DNA from: Roseobacter sp.
Lineage (GTDB): Bacteria > Pseudomonadota > Alphaproteobacteria > Rhodobacterales > Rhodobacteraceae
Length of the DNA: 64,000 nucleotides
Assembly (NCBI GenBank): GCA_015665415.1
Contig: JADFAE010000004.1
Coordinates: forward strand, 1 to 64,000
Direction: 5' to 3'
Within the stretch, counting starts at the first letter, position 1. Each line of letters begins with the position of its first letter. Below the pieces are notes generated by a model that was not told the DNA's origin, ran no database searches, and worked only from the letters and a program-made list of their open reading frames with translations. Positions 7,088 through 16,175 of this stretch are shown one piece after another. Both the position numbers and the translations under genes were made by a program.

Positions 7088-8779
7088 CTAACTTTTCAGC
7101 CTGCGAAAAACAGCGGGCAGCTGCTCCGGCAAATCCTCGGCAATCAGGCCTGGGCCAAACTCCAAAGCACATTCCACATGCAGCCAGGCACCGATTTCTG
7201 CAGCCTGCATGGGCATAACCCCCCGCGCCAAAAGCCCCGTGATATAGCCGGCCAGCACATCGCCGGATCCGGCGGTCGCCAGCCAGGGAGCAGACCGCTC
7301 ATAATGCGCCGAGTTCACCGTGCATCGCCCATCCGGCGCTGCAATCACCGTGTCAGCCCCTTTGAAGAGCACCACACAGCCTGCCCGCGCGGAGGCCTCT
7401 CGGGTGGCATCAACCTTGGAATAGGCCGGACCGACCTCAGCCGGGGCGTTCAGCTTGTCGGAAAGGTCGGGAAACAGTCGGGCAAATTCACCGCCATGGG
7501 GCGTAATCACGCAGCCCTCATGCAACAGATCAAACAGCACCTGCGGGTCGCGCTCAAACCGGGTCAGCGCGTCCGCATCCAGGACCGTCGCCCGCTGTTC
7601 CTTGAGCGCCGCCACCACAACCGCCTGGGTATCCATGCCCCGCCCCAGACCGGGTCCCAGACAGAGCGCGTTTATACGCTTGTCTTCCAGCAGTTCGCTT
7701 ACACCATGGGCGCCGTCGATCTGATGGAGCATGATCGCCGTCAGATGTGCCGCATTCTCCAACATGGCTGATCGCGGTGAACCCAGCGTCACCAGCCCGG
7801 CCCCAATGCGCAAAGCCCCCCGCGCCGCCAGCCGCGCCGCCCCGGTCTTGCCATGTCCGCCGGACAGAACCAGAGCATGACCATGGGAGTATTTGTGGCT
7901 GCCGACTTTGAGAGCGCGGCGGTCAAGCGCTTCGATCAAATTCACCGTGCTGTTCGGGCTGCCCTGATCGTTCAAGCCGATAGATTTCCGTTTGACTTTG
8001 CCGGAGCCAACTGCGCCGTTGCGAAGCCGGTGTCCCAATTTCTCACTATGAAAACTCACTGTCAGATTGGACATAACTGCATAATCGAATGGGTTGTCTT
8101 GATCACCACCAAGATATTGACCACTGTCCGAGCAAATTCCACTGGGAATATCGATGGAGACAACTTTTGGCGCGCCACTGCGCTTGGAAGCTGCCTGCCA
8201 ATAATTCAACTCCATTTGTACCTTTGCAAGATCCGTGAACGGCCGTGTTAATCCTGTTCCAAACATCGCATCAATTGCTATTTTGGTGTCAGGATGGTCC
8301 TCCCAGTAGCCTTCAATGCTTGCGTCGCTGAGCTCAGAAACACCTCCATGCTCCTGCCAGCGCTCATAGTTCCCCCTGGCATCCGGCGGTAGCTTTTCTG
8401 GATCCCCATACAAAAACACCTCCACCGCCCAACCGCGCTGGTGCAACAGCCGCGCCACCACAAAGCCATCGCCGCCATTGTTGCCTGGCCCACAGAGCAC
8501 CACGGCACGTCGCTTTGCAGCCCCCGCTTTCATTTGGCCGGAAATATCCCGTGGGGAAGCCGGAGGCTGGGGGGCAGCGCCCCCCTCATCGTTAAAACCT
8601 GGGGCAGCGCCCCTCTCCTCGGTTTCAAAGGGCTCCGCCAACTCCGGCCACTCCTCAAAGATGGCCTCCACAACCCCCTGCCCGGCGCGTTCCATTAGCT
8701 CCAGACCAGTCACCTCCCCCGACTCGATAGCGGCCTGCTCGATGGCGCGCATCTGGGCAGCGGTCAGCAATTCAGTCAT
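7088..8779 (-). CDS. nnr: Bifunctional NAD(P)HX epimerase/dehydratase
   Basis: The 563-residue protein joins NnrE and NnrD, which repair hydrated NADH and NADPH. The N-terminal epimerase part shows ELMERAG (28-33) and VVLCGPGNNGGDGFVVARLL (about 93-112). The C-terminal ADP/ATP-dependent dehydratase part, of the ribokinase-like superfamily, shows CLGPGLGRG, VITPHGGEFARLFPD and LATAGSGDVLAGYITGLLARG. Residues 50-88, between the first helix and the Rossmann core, are an unusual Gly/Ala/Pro-rich linker encoded by a GC-rich hairpin repeat kept in frame. The gene is convergent with tRNA-Leu's flank and divergent from glnB. Confidence 0.92.
   Translation of the reverse strand: MTELLTAAQMRAIEQAAIESGEVTGLELMERAGQGVVEAIFEEWPELAEPFETEERGAAPGFNDEGGAAPQPPASPRDISGQMKAGAAKRRAVVLCGPGNNGGDGFVVARLLHQRGWAVEVFLYGDPEKLPPDARGNYERWQEHGGVSELSDASIEGYWEDHPDTKIAIDAMFGTGLTRPFTDLAKVQMELNYWQAASKRSGAPKVVSIDIPSGICSDSGQYLGGDQDNPFDYAVMSNLTVSFHSEKLGHRLRNGAVGSGKVKRKSIGLNDQGSPNSTVNLIEALDRRALKVGSHKYSHGHALVLSGGHGKTGAARLAARGALRIGAGLVTLGSPRSAMLENAAHLTAIMLHQIDGAHGVSELLEDKRINALCLGPGLGRGMDTQAVVVAALKEQRATVLDADALTRFERDPQVLFDLLHEGCVITPHGGEFARLFPDLSDKLNAPAEVGPAYSKVDATREASARAGCVVLFKGADTVIAAPDGRCTVNSAHYERSAPWLATAGSGDVLAGYITGLLARGVMPMQAAEIGAWLHVECALEFGPGLIAEDLPEQLPAVFRRLKS
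8516..8632 (-). repeat. Hairpin repeat translated inside nnr
   Basis: Two small palindromes lie in tandem: a 7-bp stem with AGC loop at 8569-8585 and a 5-bp stem with AGC loop at 8601-8613. Both have the form G-run-C-AGC-G-C-run. On the minus strand they are followed by GGGATATTTCCGGCCAAATG. The block is open in the nnr frame and gives the linker at residues 50-88 (including RGAAPGFNDEGGAAPQPPAS). It looks like an intergenic-type repeat that landed in a gene without breaking it. Confidence 0.6.
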
Positions 8780-8868
8780 GGTGTTTCCTTTCGATCCGAG
8801 CCTTGCGATTCACTTCCGCACAAAATTTGAGCATATCGCCCATTTTTTAGACTCTCACCCTCAAATAG

Positions 8869-9300
<432 letters not shown>

Positions 9301-9339
9301 CCAATTTTACCTGACATCAAACTCAGAAGGACCAAGGGA

Positions 9340-10746
9340 ATGAGCACAGACGCAGTTCTCCAGATGATCAAAGACGAGGATGCGGCCTATGTCGACATCC
9401 GTTTCACCGATGTGCGCGGCAAGCTGCAACACGTGACCGTGGACGTGGATCTGGTTGATGAAGATTTCCTCGAAGAAGGCTTCATGTTTGACGGCTCTTC
9501 GATCGCCGGCTGGAAGTCGATCGAAAACTCCGACATGAAACTGATGGCAGACACCACCTCCGCCTATGTCGACCCCTTCTATGCGGAAAAAACCATCTGC
9601 ATCCATTGCTCCATCGTTGAGCCCGACACCGGCGAAGCCTATGAGCGCGACCCCCGCGGCACCGCCCAGAAAGCCGAAGCCTATCTGAAGGCCTCTGGCA
9701 TTGGGGATGTGGCCTACATGGGCCCCGAAGCCGAGTTCTTCCTGTTTGACGACGTGCGCTATTCCAACTCGATCAACAAGGTCTCCTATGAGGTCGACGC
9801 AACCGACGCCTCCTGGAACACCGACACCGAGTACGAGATGGGCAACATGGGTCACCGCCCTGGCCTCAAGGGCGGCTACTTCCCGGTGAACCCCACCGAC
9901 GAAGCTCAGGATCTGCGCTCCGAAATGCTCTCGACCATGAAGCGTCTGGGCATGAAAGTGGACAAGCACCACCACGAGGTTGCCTCCTGTCAGCACGAGC
10001 TGGGCCTGATCTTTGACAGCCTGACCAAACAGGCCGACGAGCTGCAGAAATACAAATATGTGATCCACAATGTGGCCCACGCCTATGGCAAATCCGCCAC
10101 CTTCATGCCCAAGCCGATCTACGGCGACAACGGCACCGGCATGCACGTGAACATGTCGATCTGGAAAGACGGAAAGCCGCTCTTTGCAGGCGACAAATAC
10201 GCCGACCTGTCGGATGAAGCGCTGTATTTCATCGGCGGCATTCTGAAGCACTCCAAAACCCTGAACGCCTTCACCAACCCGGCGACCAACAGCTACAAGC
10301 GTCTGATCCCTGGTTTCGAAGCCCCCGTTCTGCGTGCTTACTCTGCCCGTAACCGTTCCGGCTGCGTTCGCATTCCATGGACCGAAAGCCCCAAAGCCAA
10401 GCGCGTTGAGGCCCGTTTCCCCGATCCGGCCGCCAACCCCTACCTGTGCTTTGCGGCTCTCTTGATGGCTGGCCTTGACGGCATCAAGAACAAGATTGAT
10501 CCCGGCGAAGCCATGGACAAGAACCTCTATGACCTGCCCGCAGAAGAGCTGGCCGATATCCCAACCGTTGCAGGTAGCCTGCGCGAAGCGCTGGAAGCTC
10601 TGGAAGCCGATCACGACTTCCTGCTGCAGGGTGACGTCTTCACCAAAGACCAGATCGAAGGCTATATCGCTCTGAAAATGGAAGAAGTTCAAACCTACGA
10701 GCACACGCCACACCCCGTTGAATACGGCATGTACTACAGCTGCTGA
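9340..10746 (+). CDS. glnA: Type I glutamine synthetase
   Basis: The 468-residue enzyme makes glutamine from glutamate, ammonia and ATP. Family signatures are visible in order: [24 protein letters not shown], the [16 protein letters not shown] metal and substrate region, [32 protein letters not shown] and the RIPW/EARFPD stretch. Tyr in MDKNLYDLP is the expected adenylylation site, so activity is probably adjusted by GlnE under P-II control. It forms an operon with glnB and is closed by a strong terminator. Confidence 0.98.
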   Translation: MSTDAVLQMIKDEDAAYVDIRFTDVRGKLQHVTVDVDLVDEDFLEEGFMFDGSSIAGWKSIENSDMKLMADTTSAYVDPFYAEKTICIHCSIVEPDTGEAYERDPRGTAQKAEAYLKASGIGDVAYMGPEAEFFLFDDVRYSNSINKVSYEVDATDASWNTDTEYEMGNMGHRPGLKGGYFPVNPTDEAQDLRSEMLSTMKRLGMKVDKHHHEVASCQHELGLIFDSLTKQADELQKYKYVIHNVAHAYGKSATFMPKPIYGDNGTGMHVNMSIWKDGKPLFAGDKYADLSDEALYFIGGILKHSKTLNAFTNPATNSYKRLIPGFEAPVLRAYSARNRSGCVRIPWTESPKAKRVEARFPDPAANPYLCFAALLMAGLDGIKNKIDPGEAMDKNLYDLPAEELADIPTVAGSLREALEALEADHDFLLQGDVFTKDQIEGYIALKMEEVQTYEHTPHPVEYGMYYSC

Positions 10747-10787
10747 TCCGCACCACGCGTGCAAATACGTGGCCTAAGTAAATTTCA

Positions 10788-10815
10788 GGCGCCCCGCTGG
10801 GGCGCCTTTTCTTTC
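10788..10815 (+). terminator. Intrinsic terminator of glnBA
   Basis: GGCGCCCC (10788-10795) pairs with GGGGCGCC (10799-10806) around a GCT loop and is followed by a T-rich tract. It lies 41 bases after the glnA stop. Confidence 0.9.
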
Positions 10816-10906
10816 TCTGAATTGCGGATACGTGAACAAGATTCTCCTCACAGAGCCTCGTCGCTCACATCGCGGCACTGCCTGGCATGCAATATGAATG
10901 TCTGGA

Positions 10907-11479
10907 TCAGCGATCTAGGACACTCCGGTCAAAACCCTGTAATCGCCGTATTGTTTCAAGAACTTGGGCACGCTCAACAATACGGTGCTTTGCTTCCCTA
11001 TTTCGAGCTTCCTGCTTGCTTGAAATACCATAGTCAACAAATTGCTCATAAAGTCGCCCATGAAACACAGCATGCCCAAAATCACCTGTCTTTGGTTTAA
11101 AACTATCAATGGCCACCGCCCAATGCTGTTCTGAAGCATAGGAAAACGACAGGTGAACGACCCCATCTTTGTTGGGCCACCAGTTGCCCGGACGTGGATG
11201 CCAATCTCGGATCATACAGATAAGCCCGTTTTCAAGAGCTGTATCGACGAGCTCGACCACCTGTGACGTCAATTGCCAATTGCGAGCCAGGTAGGCCCTG
11301 GCACCTTGTCGAACGAGAATACCATCTTCTTGGTTTTCCAGTTCAATGCCATGCGAGAAAACTCCTTTCAACATTGCAGCTGATACCCTCTCTGCCCATT
11401 TACGACACCAGGCTAAAGCTAAGGCCAGATCCGCCCCAGTAAAATGGGCACAAAGTGAAGCAACAGAACCTGGGTTCAT
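10907..11479 (-). CDS. Hypothetical protein, 190 residues
   Basis: No family is recognised. The product is soluble-looking, has no signal peptide or membrane segment, and is rich in Trp and His in its middle (RDWHPRPGNWWPNKDGVVHL, then ASEQHWAVAID). The C-terminus is charged and helical (EARNREAKHRIVERAQVLE). The coding sequence is visibly AT-richer than glnA or the Hsp70 gene beside it and stands alone on the minus strand, which suggests later acquisition. An AGAGG precedes the ATG at 11479. The reading frame is long and intact, so it is probably a real gene. Confidence 0.6.
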   Translation of the reverse strand: MNPGSVASLCAHFTGADLALALAWCRKWAERVSAAMLKGVFSHGIELENQEDGILVRQGARAYLARNWQLTSQVVELVDTALENGLICMIRDWHPRPGNWWPNKDGVVHLSFSYASEQHWAVAIDSFKPKTGDFGHAVFHGRLYEQFVDYGISSKQEARNREAKHRIVERAQVLETIRRLQGFDRSVLDR

Positions 11480-11597
11480 TGCCTCTTGAACACTTGTTTC
11501 ACCAAGGAGGTATTCGGCAAAAATCGATTTAGTTATCTTGCCACTTGTACACCTGCCCTGTATCTCCGCGCCTTCCCGCTACAGACAGGAGCCACAG

Positions 11598-12848
11598 ATG
11601 AGCATCCCCAAAACCCTTGGCATCGATTTTGGCACCTCGAACTCCGCCGCGGGGCTCGCTATTGGAGATCGCCCCTGGCTGGTCGAAATGGAGCCCGGGG
11701 AGACCACCCTGCCCACGGCTGTCTTCTTTGAGGAACGTCCCAGCCGGATGCGCATTGGGCGCTCAGCGACGCGGGCATTGATCAATGGCGACGAGGGGCG
11801 GTTTATGCGCGCGCTCAAAAGCCTGCTGGGCACGCCCTTGCTGCGCGAAGAACGGCGCATTTACAGCGAGAAAACCGATTTCATCCAGATCATCGCCCGT
11901 TTCCTCTCTGAAGTGAAAACCCGTGCAGAGACCGCCAGCCATCAGACATTCACCCATGCCCTGTCCGGTCGTCCAGTGCATTTTCACAGCTCGGATCCCG
12001 ACCGCGATGCTCAGGCTGAAATCGATTTGCGGGATTGTTATCTGGCAGCCGGTTTTGAGGATGTCCAGTTCCTCTATGAACCGGAGGCCGCTGTGCGCTC
12101 TGCAGCCCCGGCACCCGGCATGGGATTGATTGTCGACATCGGCGGCGGCACCTCGGATTTCACCCTGTTCGAACAGGATCCCGCAGGCGCGACCCGCATT
12201 CTCGCCTCCCACGGTTTGCGTCTGGGCGGCACTGACTTTGACCGCCAGATCAGCATTGACCATGTGATGCCGCTGTTGGGTCGCGGCAGCCAGATCCGCA
12301 ATGCCTTTGGCAAAGACACCCTGCCCGCCCCCAACCGGCTGTTCAATGAGCTGGCCACCTGGCAGATGATCCCCTTCCTTTATGCCGCTGACAGTCGCCG
12401 TGCCGCGCGTGAACTGGCCAAATACGCGCAAGACCCCCAGCGTCTGGACCGCCTGGTATCAGTATTGGAAGACGAGTTGGGACATGATCTGGCCTTTGCC
12501 GTTGAACGCGGCAAGATCCGGGCCAACGAACCAGGCACTGACGTCTCTCGCATTGACCTGCGGATCCTGGAACGCGGGCTTGCCGCTCCGCTAACCACGG
12601 CGCAAATGCAGACCAGCCTGGCACGGATGGTGGCCGCCATTGCCCAAAGCGCCGCCGAGACCCTCAGCAAGGCAGAGGTTGCCCCGGCCCGCATCGACCG
12701 TCTGGTGATGGTTGGGGGGTCTTCCCTGCTCACCTCGATTGGCGAGGCCTTCCAGCATCTCTGTCCCAATGCGGAAATCGAGAGCCGTAATGCGATGACC
12801 GCCGTGGCTGATGGTCTGGCGCTTTCCGCCGCCGGCGCCTTTGCCTGA
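11598..12848 (+). CDS. Hsp70-family protein, YegD-like
   Basis: The 416-residue protein consists of an actin-like ATPase domain only. It shows the phosphate-1 motif LGIDFGTSNSAAG, the phosphate-2 motif LIVDIGGGTSDFTLF and the adenosine motif RLVMVGGSSLLTSIGEAF. There is no DnaK-type substrate-binding domain or lid, which matches the YegD group of short Hsp70 relatives whose clients are not known. The start ATG at 11598 has ACAGGAGC upstream; the longer open frame from 11538 has no such signal. The gene appears to be transcribed alone. Confidence 0.85.
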   Translation: MSIPKTLGIDFGTSNSAAGLAIGDRPWLVEMEPGETTLPTAVFFEERPSRMRIGRSATRALINGDEGRFMRALKSLLGTPLLREERRIYSEKTDFIQIIARFLSEVKTRAETASHQTFTHALSGRPVHFHSSDPDRDAQAEIDLRDCYLAAGFEDVQFLYEPEAAVRSAAPAPGMGLIVDIGGGTSDFTLFEQDPAGATRILASHGLRLGGTDFDRQISIDHVMPLLGRGSQIRNAFGKDTLPAPNRLFNELATWQMIPFLYAADSRRAARELAKYAQDPQRLDRLVSVLEDELGHDLAFAVERGKIRANEPGTDVSRIDLRILERGLAAPLTTAQMQTSLARMVAAIAQSAAETLSKAEVAPARIDRLVMVGGSSLLTSIGEAFQHLCPNAEIESRNAMTAVADGLALSAAGAFA

Positions 12849-12891
12849 AGACAGCCCAGGTTTTGCGGCCATGCCGCTGAAAGCAGTATAC

Positions 12892-12916
12892 CGGGAAAAG
12901 AGCGGCGCTTTTCCCG
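12892..12916 (+). terminator. Hairpin after the Hsp70-like gene
   Basis: CGGGAAAAG (12892-12900) pairs with CTTTTCCCG (12908-12916) around a 7-nt loop. It lies 43 bases after the stop; no T-run follows, so termination strength is unclear. Confidence 0.45.
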
Positions 12917-12987
12917 CTGGATTTCATACGCTTTGCAGCTAGGTTTTTGGCATTGCTGTTCCCTCCCTTATTTCTGGATGCGCCTTT

Positions 12988-13806
12988 ATGCCAATTCTTG
13001 CCCGCACTGCCCTTGCCACGAGTTTTGCCACCCTCCTGGCCCTGTCGAGCCTGGCGCTGCCCGCATTTGCAACCCCCTGCGGGAATACCGCGACAGGTTT
13101 CAACGCCTGGAAAGCGGATTTTGCCACCAAAGCCCGCCGGGCCGGGGTCAAATCTTCCGGTCTGCAGGCACTGGCACAGGCGCAATATGCCAGCCGCACC
13201 ATCGCAGCAGACCGCAATCAAAAAAGCTTTCGCTATTCGCTGGAAAAATTCATGCAGCTGCGAGGGGCCGCGACCATCGTGGCGCAGGGACGCAAACGCC
13301 TGGCGCGCGACCCCGACTTCTACGCCGCACTTGAGCGCAAATTCGGCGTCCCGGCAGGTGTCTTGATCGCCATTCATGGCATGGAAACCGCCTTTGGCAA
13401 TTTCATGGGCGACAGCAAGGTGGTCTCAGCCATTGTCACTCTGACCTATGATTGTCGCCGGTCTGATTTTTTTGAACCACACGCGATCGGGGCTCTGAAG
13501 CTGGTGGACCAAGGGGCCATCACCGGGGCCACGCTGGGGGCCAAACATGGTGAGTTGGGGCATACCCAGTTTCTGCCCGACAATGCGCTGAAATTTGGCG
13601 TCGACTGGGACCGGGATGGCCAGGTCGATTTCTACAACCAGGCCGATGCCCTCGCCTCAACAGCGCGGTATTTGCAAAAGCACGGCTGGAAACGCGGCAA
13701 AGGCTACCAGCAAGGTGACCCCAATTTCCGGGTCCTGAAGGAATGGAACGCGGCCACGGTCTATCAGCAATCCCTTGCCATCATGGGACGCCAGATCGAC
13801 GGCTGA
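12988..13806 (+). CDS. Secreted lytic murein transglycosylase, MltB type
   Basis: The 272-residue protein starts with a signal peptide (about residues 1-28, ending PAFA) and cuts glycan strands of peptidoglycan in the periplasm. The SLT-type domain shows FGVPAGVLIAIHGMETAFG with the catalytic Glu in HGMETAFG, then GELGHTQFLPDNALKFGVDWDRDGQVD and LASTARYLQKHGW, matching the MltB/SltB group. No peptidoglycan-binding domain follows. There is no lipobox, so it is probably soluble in the periplasm. Confidence 0.9.
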   Translation: MPILARTALATSFATLLALSSLALPAFATPCGNTATGFNAWKADFATKARRAGVKSSGLQALAQAQYASRTIAADRNQKSFRYSLEKFMQLRGAATIVAQGRKRLARDPDFYAALERKFGVPAGVLIAIHGMETAFGNFMGDSKVVSAIVTLTYDCRRSDFFEPHAIGALKLVDQGAITGATLGAKHGELGHTQFLPDNALKFGVDWDRDGQVDFYNQADALASTARYLQKHGWKRGKGYQQGDPNFRVLKEWNAATVYQQSLAIMGRQIDG

Positions 13807-14138
13807 CCCCAGGTGCCGCCAAGCGATGTGCCAAACCGCCTGAAGCCCCTGATTAAAGCATCGTGAAGTTGCAGGATCTACAATCAAGGATTTTGCCGCC
13901 AATTGTAGGAGATGCGGCATCAAAGTGGCCTCGCCCCGCCGCCTTCCTGCCTCATTTCCCTCTTTCAAACTGCCGACACACCACGTAAGATGTTGTTTAA
14001 ATGTGAAAATCCCTGAAATCAAAAGATCAAAACAAAATCTGAATCTTTCTTCATCTATTGTCTCTCTCCGCCTCACTTTTGCGCCCGATAGCGTCCTATT
14101 GTTTACCAAGGATGCAGACTGAACGGAGGACCCTGACG
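13807..14138. other. Intergenic region without recognised elements
   Basis: About 330 bases between the transglycosylase and the next gene hold no supported gene. The second half is AT-richer (around 13990-14060) and may contain the promoter of the downstream gene, but no clear -35/-10 pair can be named. Confidence 0.5.
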
Positions 14139-15206
14139 GTGGCACAGGTAGAGCAATACAAAGGCAAGCTGGGGTTTAAACACCGCAGCGAAGAAAAACT
14201 GGCGCTGGCTTTGACAGAGCTCGTGGATACGCTGGAAGATTTCGGCCATCCCGCCCTGCAAATTCATGCCCGAGAACCTCATCGCATAGGGCTCGACACC
14301 GATCAGTACAAGGTGACCCTGCGGCTGCGGCGCATTCCGCTGCGTCTTGGGGTTCGCACGCCAAAAGGGGTGCCGGTGCCTGCGGCCTATATCGAATTGG
14401 TGATGACTCCGGTCTTTCCTCAAAACTGTGATCAGGAAATCTCAGAGATCATGCTGGCGATGATCCTACGCCGCTTGACCGAAACCTTGGATCCGCTTGT
14501 CATTTTCTGGCAAGAGACGGCAAAAGCACTGGCAGCCAAAGAGTTTCTGGGTGCTTTTGAACAGGAAACACCGCTTGAGGTCGAACCGCTTGTTGCCTCG
14601 CCGGCAATGGTGATTGCCGACACCTCCTCCAGGGATCTCGCGGCAGATCAGACCGAGAGCGCTGCTGCTACGGCCCTGATGGAGGCAGCCCTTGAGACCG
14701 CGGCTCAACATTCTGGATCCGTCTCTCCCAGATCCGCAGAGGCTGACAGATCGCAACTGAACTTGGCACCATCAGCGCCCGCCAAGCCCGCTACAAAAAC
14801 CTCATCCGCTGAGGATCGCCTTCGGATGGCCGATCAGGCCCGCGCCGAAGCCGAAGCAGAGCGCACGCGCGGCCAGGAACGTTTTGGCGCCGTCGAGACC
14901 ACGAGTCCCCTGCTGGAACAGCAGTGCGACAAGATCGAACAAGGTCAATCCACGCAGCTCTCACGGTCAGGTCGCCGGATTACGGGGTCTCGGCGTCGGA
15001 CACACACCAGTTATCAGAGTGTCTTTGGAAAAAGCCGCCTGGATTGGTTGCTGGCTCCTCCGCGCGCCTTGGTTTCGGCCTCTGCCAATGCCCTGCGCAG
15101 CGTGGACCTTGTCCTGTCGCTCCGCGCCGTGATGACAGCCATGGTTGTGTTGTTTCTGCATGGCTCCGGCATGGTGCAGGCCGCCGCCCGCGTTCTATTG
15201 CCCTAA
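14139..15206 (+). CDS. Hypothetical protein with conserved-looking N-terminal domain and hydrophobic C-terminus
   Basis: No family is recognised. The N-terminal 150 residues form a compact mixed domain with many charged residues (LDTDQYKVTLRLRRIPLRLGVRTPKGVPVP). A long low-complexity Ala/Glu/Ser linker follows (about residues 155-280). The last 50 residues contain two hydrophobic stretches (SLRAVMTAMVVLFLHGSGMV and AAARVLLP), so the protein is probably membrane-anchored by its end. The GTG at 14139 is chosen because GGAGGA lies nine bases upstream; an in-frame ATG at 14112 is also possible. It is followed by a strong hairpin and is convergent with the DUF3445 gene. Confidence 0.6.
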   Translation: MAQVEQYKGKLGFKHRSEEKLALALTELVDTLEDFGHPALQIHAREPHRIGLDTDQYKVTLRLRRIPLRLGVRTPKGVPVPAAYIELVMTPVFPQNCDQEISEIMLAMILRRLTETLDPLVIFWQETAKALAAKEFLGAFEQETPLEVEPLVASPAMVIADTSSRDLAADQTESAAATALMEAALETAAQHSGSVSPRSAEADRSQLNLAPSAPAKPATKTSSAEDRLRMADQARAEAEAERTRGQERFGAVETTSPLLEQQCDKIEQGQSTQLSRSGRRITGSRRRTHTSYQSVFGKSRLDWLLAPPRALVSASANALRSVDLVLSLRAVMTAMVVLFLHGSGMVQAAARVLLP

Positions 15207-15221
15207 CCCGTTTTAGGGTTG

Positions 15222-15246
15222 GGCCGTGCCCTAGGATGGCACGGCC
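15222..15246. terminator. Hairpin between convergent genes
   Basis: GGCCGTGCC (15222-15230) pairs with GGCACGGCC (15238-15246) around a 7-nt loop. It lies between the hypothetical gene ending at 15206 and the DUF3445 gene ending at 15280, so it may serve both strands. A smaller AACCC/GGGTT hairpin precedes it. Confidence 0.6.
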
Positions 15247-15279
15247 TAGCCTGTGATTTGTCTCCGGCTGGGCAGGTCG

Positions 15280-16020
15280 CTACCTGCCCCACTGCCGCAT
15301 CACATCTTCCATATGCACCATGTAGGTGTGGATCGAGAACACCACCGCCCTGGTCTGTGGCAGGCGCAGGATCACCTGTTGCTCGCTGCGCATATAGGGC
15401 GCGTTCTGCCCGTGGCTATGGTCTCTTGGGTCATTGATGCTACGGGGGGCAAACAGCTCGGGCGATTGATACCACAACGCATTGAACCGCCACAAAGGCC
15501 GCCCCACCTGCACCCCGTCAAACAGACGCTGCACCCGGGCGGCAATGCCCTCATCGTAGCTGTCGATCCGATCGTGAATACCGATCAGAGGGCGCATGAA
15601 TTTCTCCGAAAGTGTCCAACTGGCTGGAAAACACAGAACCGCGCCGGTCAGCACGTGTTCTGGGCTTCCTTCAGGGCGTTGCAGAATACAGAAGTCCTCT
15701 TGGGCGATCAGACCAAGCGTTGCCAGCGGGTCCTGCCAATCAATCGAGATCACGACCCCATCAGGGCGCGTCACCTGCTCTTGCGCCGCCTCATAACGAT
15801 GTGCCAGCACCAGTTGCAACAATTCCTGTGCGGCCTCTTTGGCGCTCTGATCCATCATCAGAACTTGATCGCGCCTTTCGGACAACAGGGCGTCGCGCTG
15901 CGCCATCTGACCAGAAAAAGCATCATCCACAGGCAACCAATCCACCAAATCCAGAGGTTTAATGCCCGGCAGTTTCACGCTTTCCAGGGGATTGTGGGGA
16001 ATTGACTTTTGCAGAATCAT
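15280..16020 (-). CDS. DUF3445 family protein (heme-dependent oxidative N-demethylase-like)
   Basis: The 246-residue product fits the DUF3445 family, named after the alpha subunit of heme-dependent oxidative N-demethylase; relatives include a subunit of dimethylamine monooxygenase. Supporting segments are LASRTxxxx-like FPASWTLSEKFMRPLIGIHDRI, VGRPLWRFNALWYQSPEL and a C-terminal RSEQQVILRLPQTRAVVFSIHTYM. The ATG at 16020 is preferred because the longer frame starts in Arg/Cys-rich sequence without family character. It is divergent from dddP with 155 bases between the starts, so shared control is possible. The substrate is not known; methylated amines are a guess from the family. Confidence 0.8.
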   Translation of the reverse strand: MILQKSIPHNPLESVKLPGIKPLDLVDWLPVDDAFSGQMAQRDALLSERRDQVLMMDQSAKEAAQELLQLVLAHRYEAAQEQVTRPDGVVISIDWQDPLATLGLIAQEDFCILQRPEGSPEHVLTGAVLCFPASWTLSEKFMRPLIGIHDRIDSYDEGIAARVQRLFDGVQVGRPLWRFNALWYQSPELFAPRSINDPRDHSHGQNAPYMRSEQQVILRLPQTRAVVFSIHTYMVHMEDVMRQWGR

Positions 16021-16175
16021 CTGAGGCCTTTCGCACAGCTGTTTCGCATATGCATAACAACTGCGTGCCTGCGAAGCGCGCAAAAACGACGCCCTGAACG
16101 GTCGCATGCGGACCTGACACCTCCCCCGCGACTCGCCCACACTGGACAAGACTGTTCAGAAAGGGAGGCCAGGCC

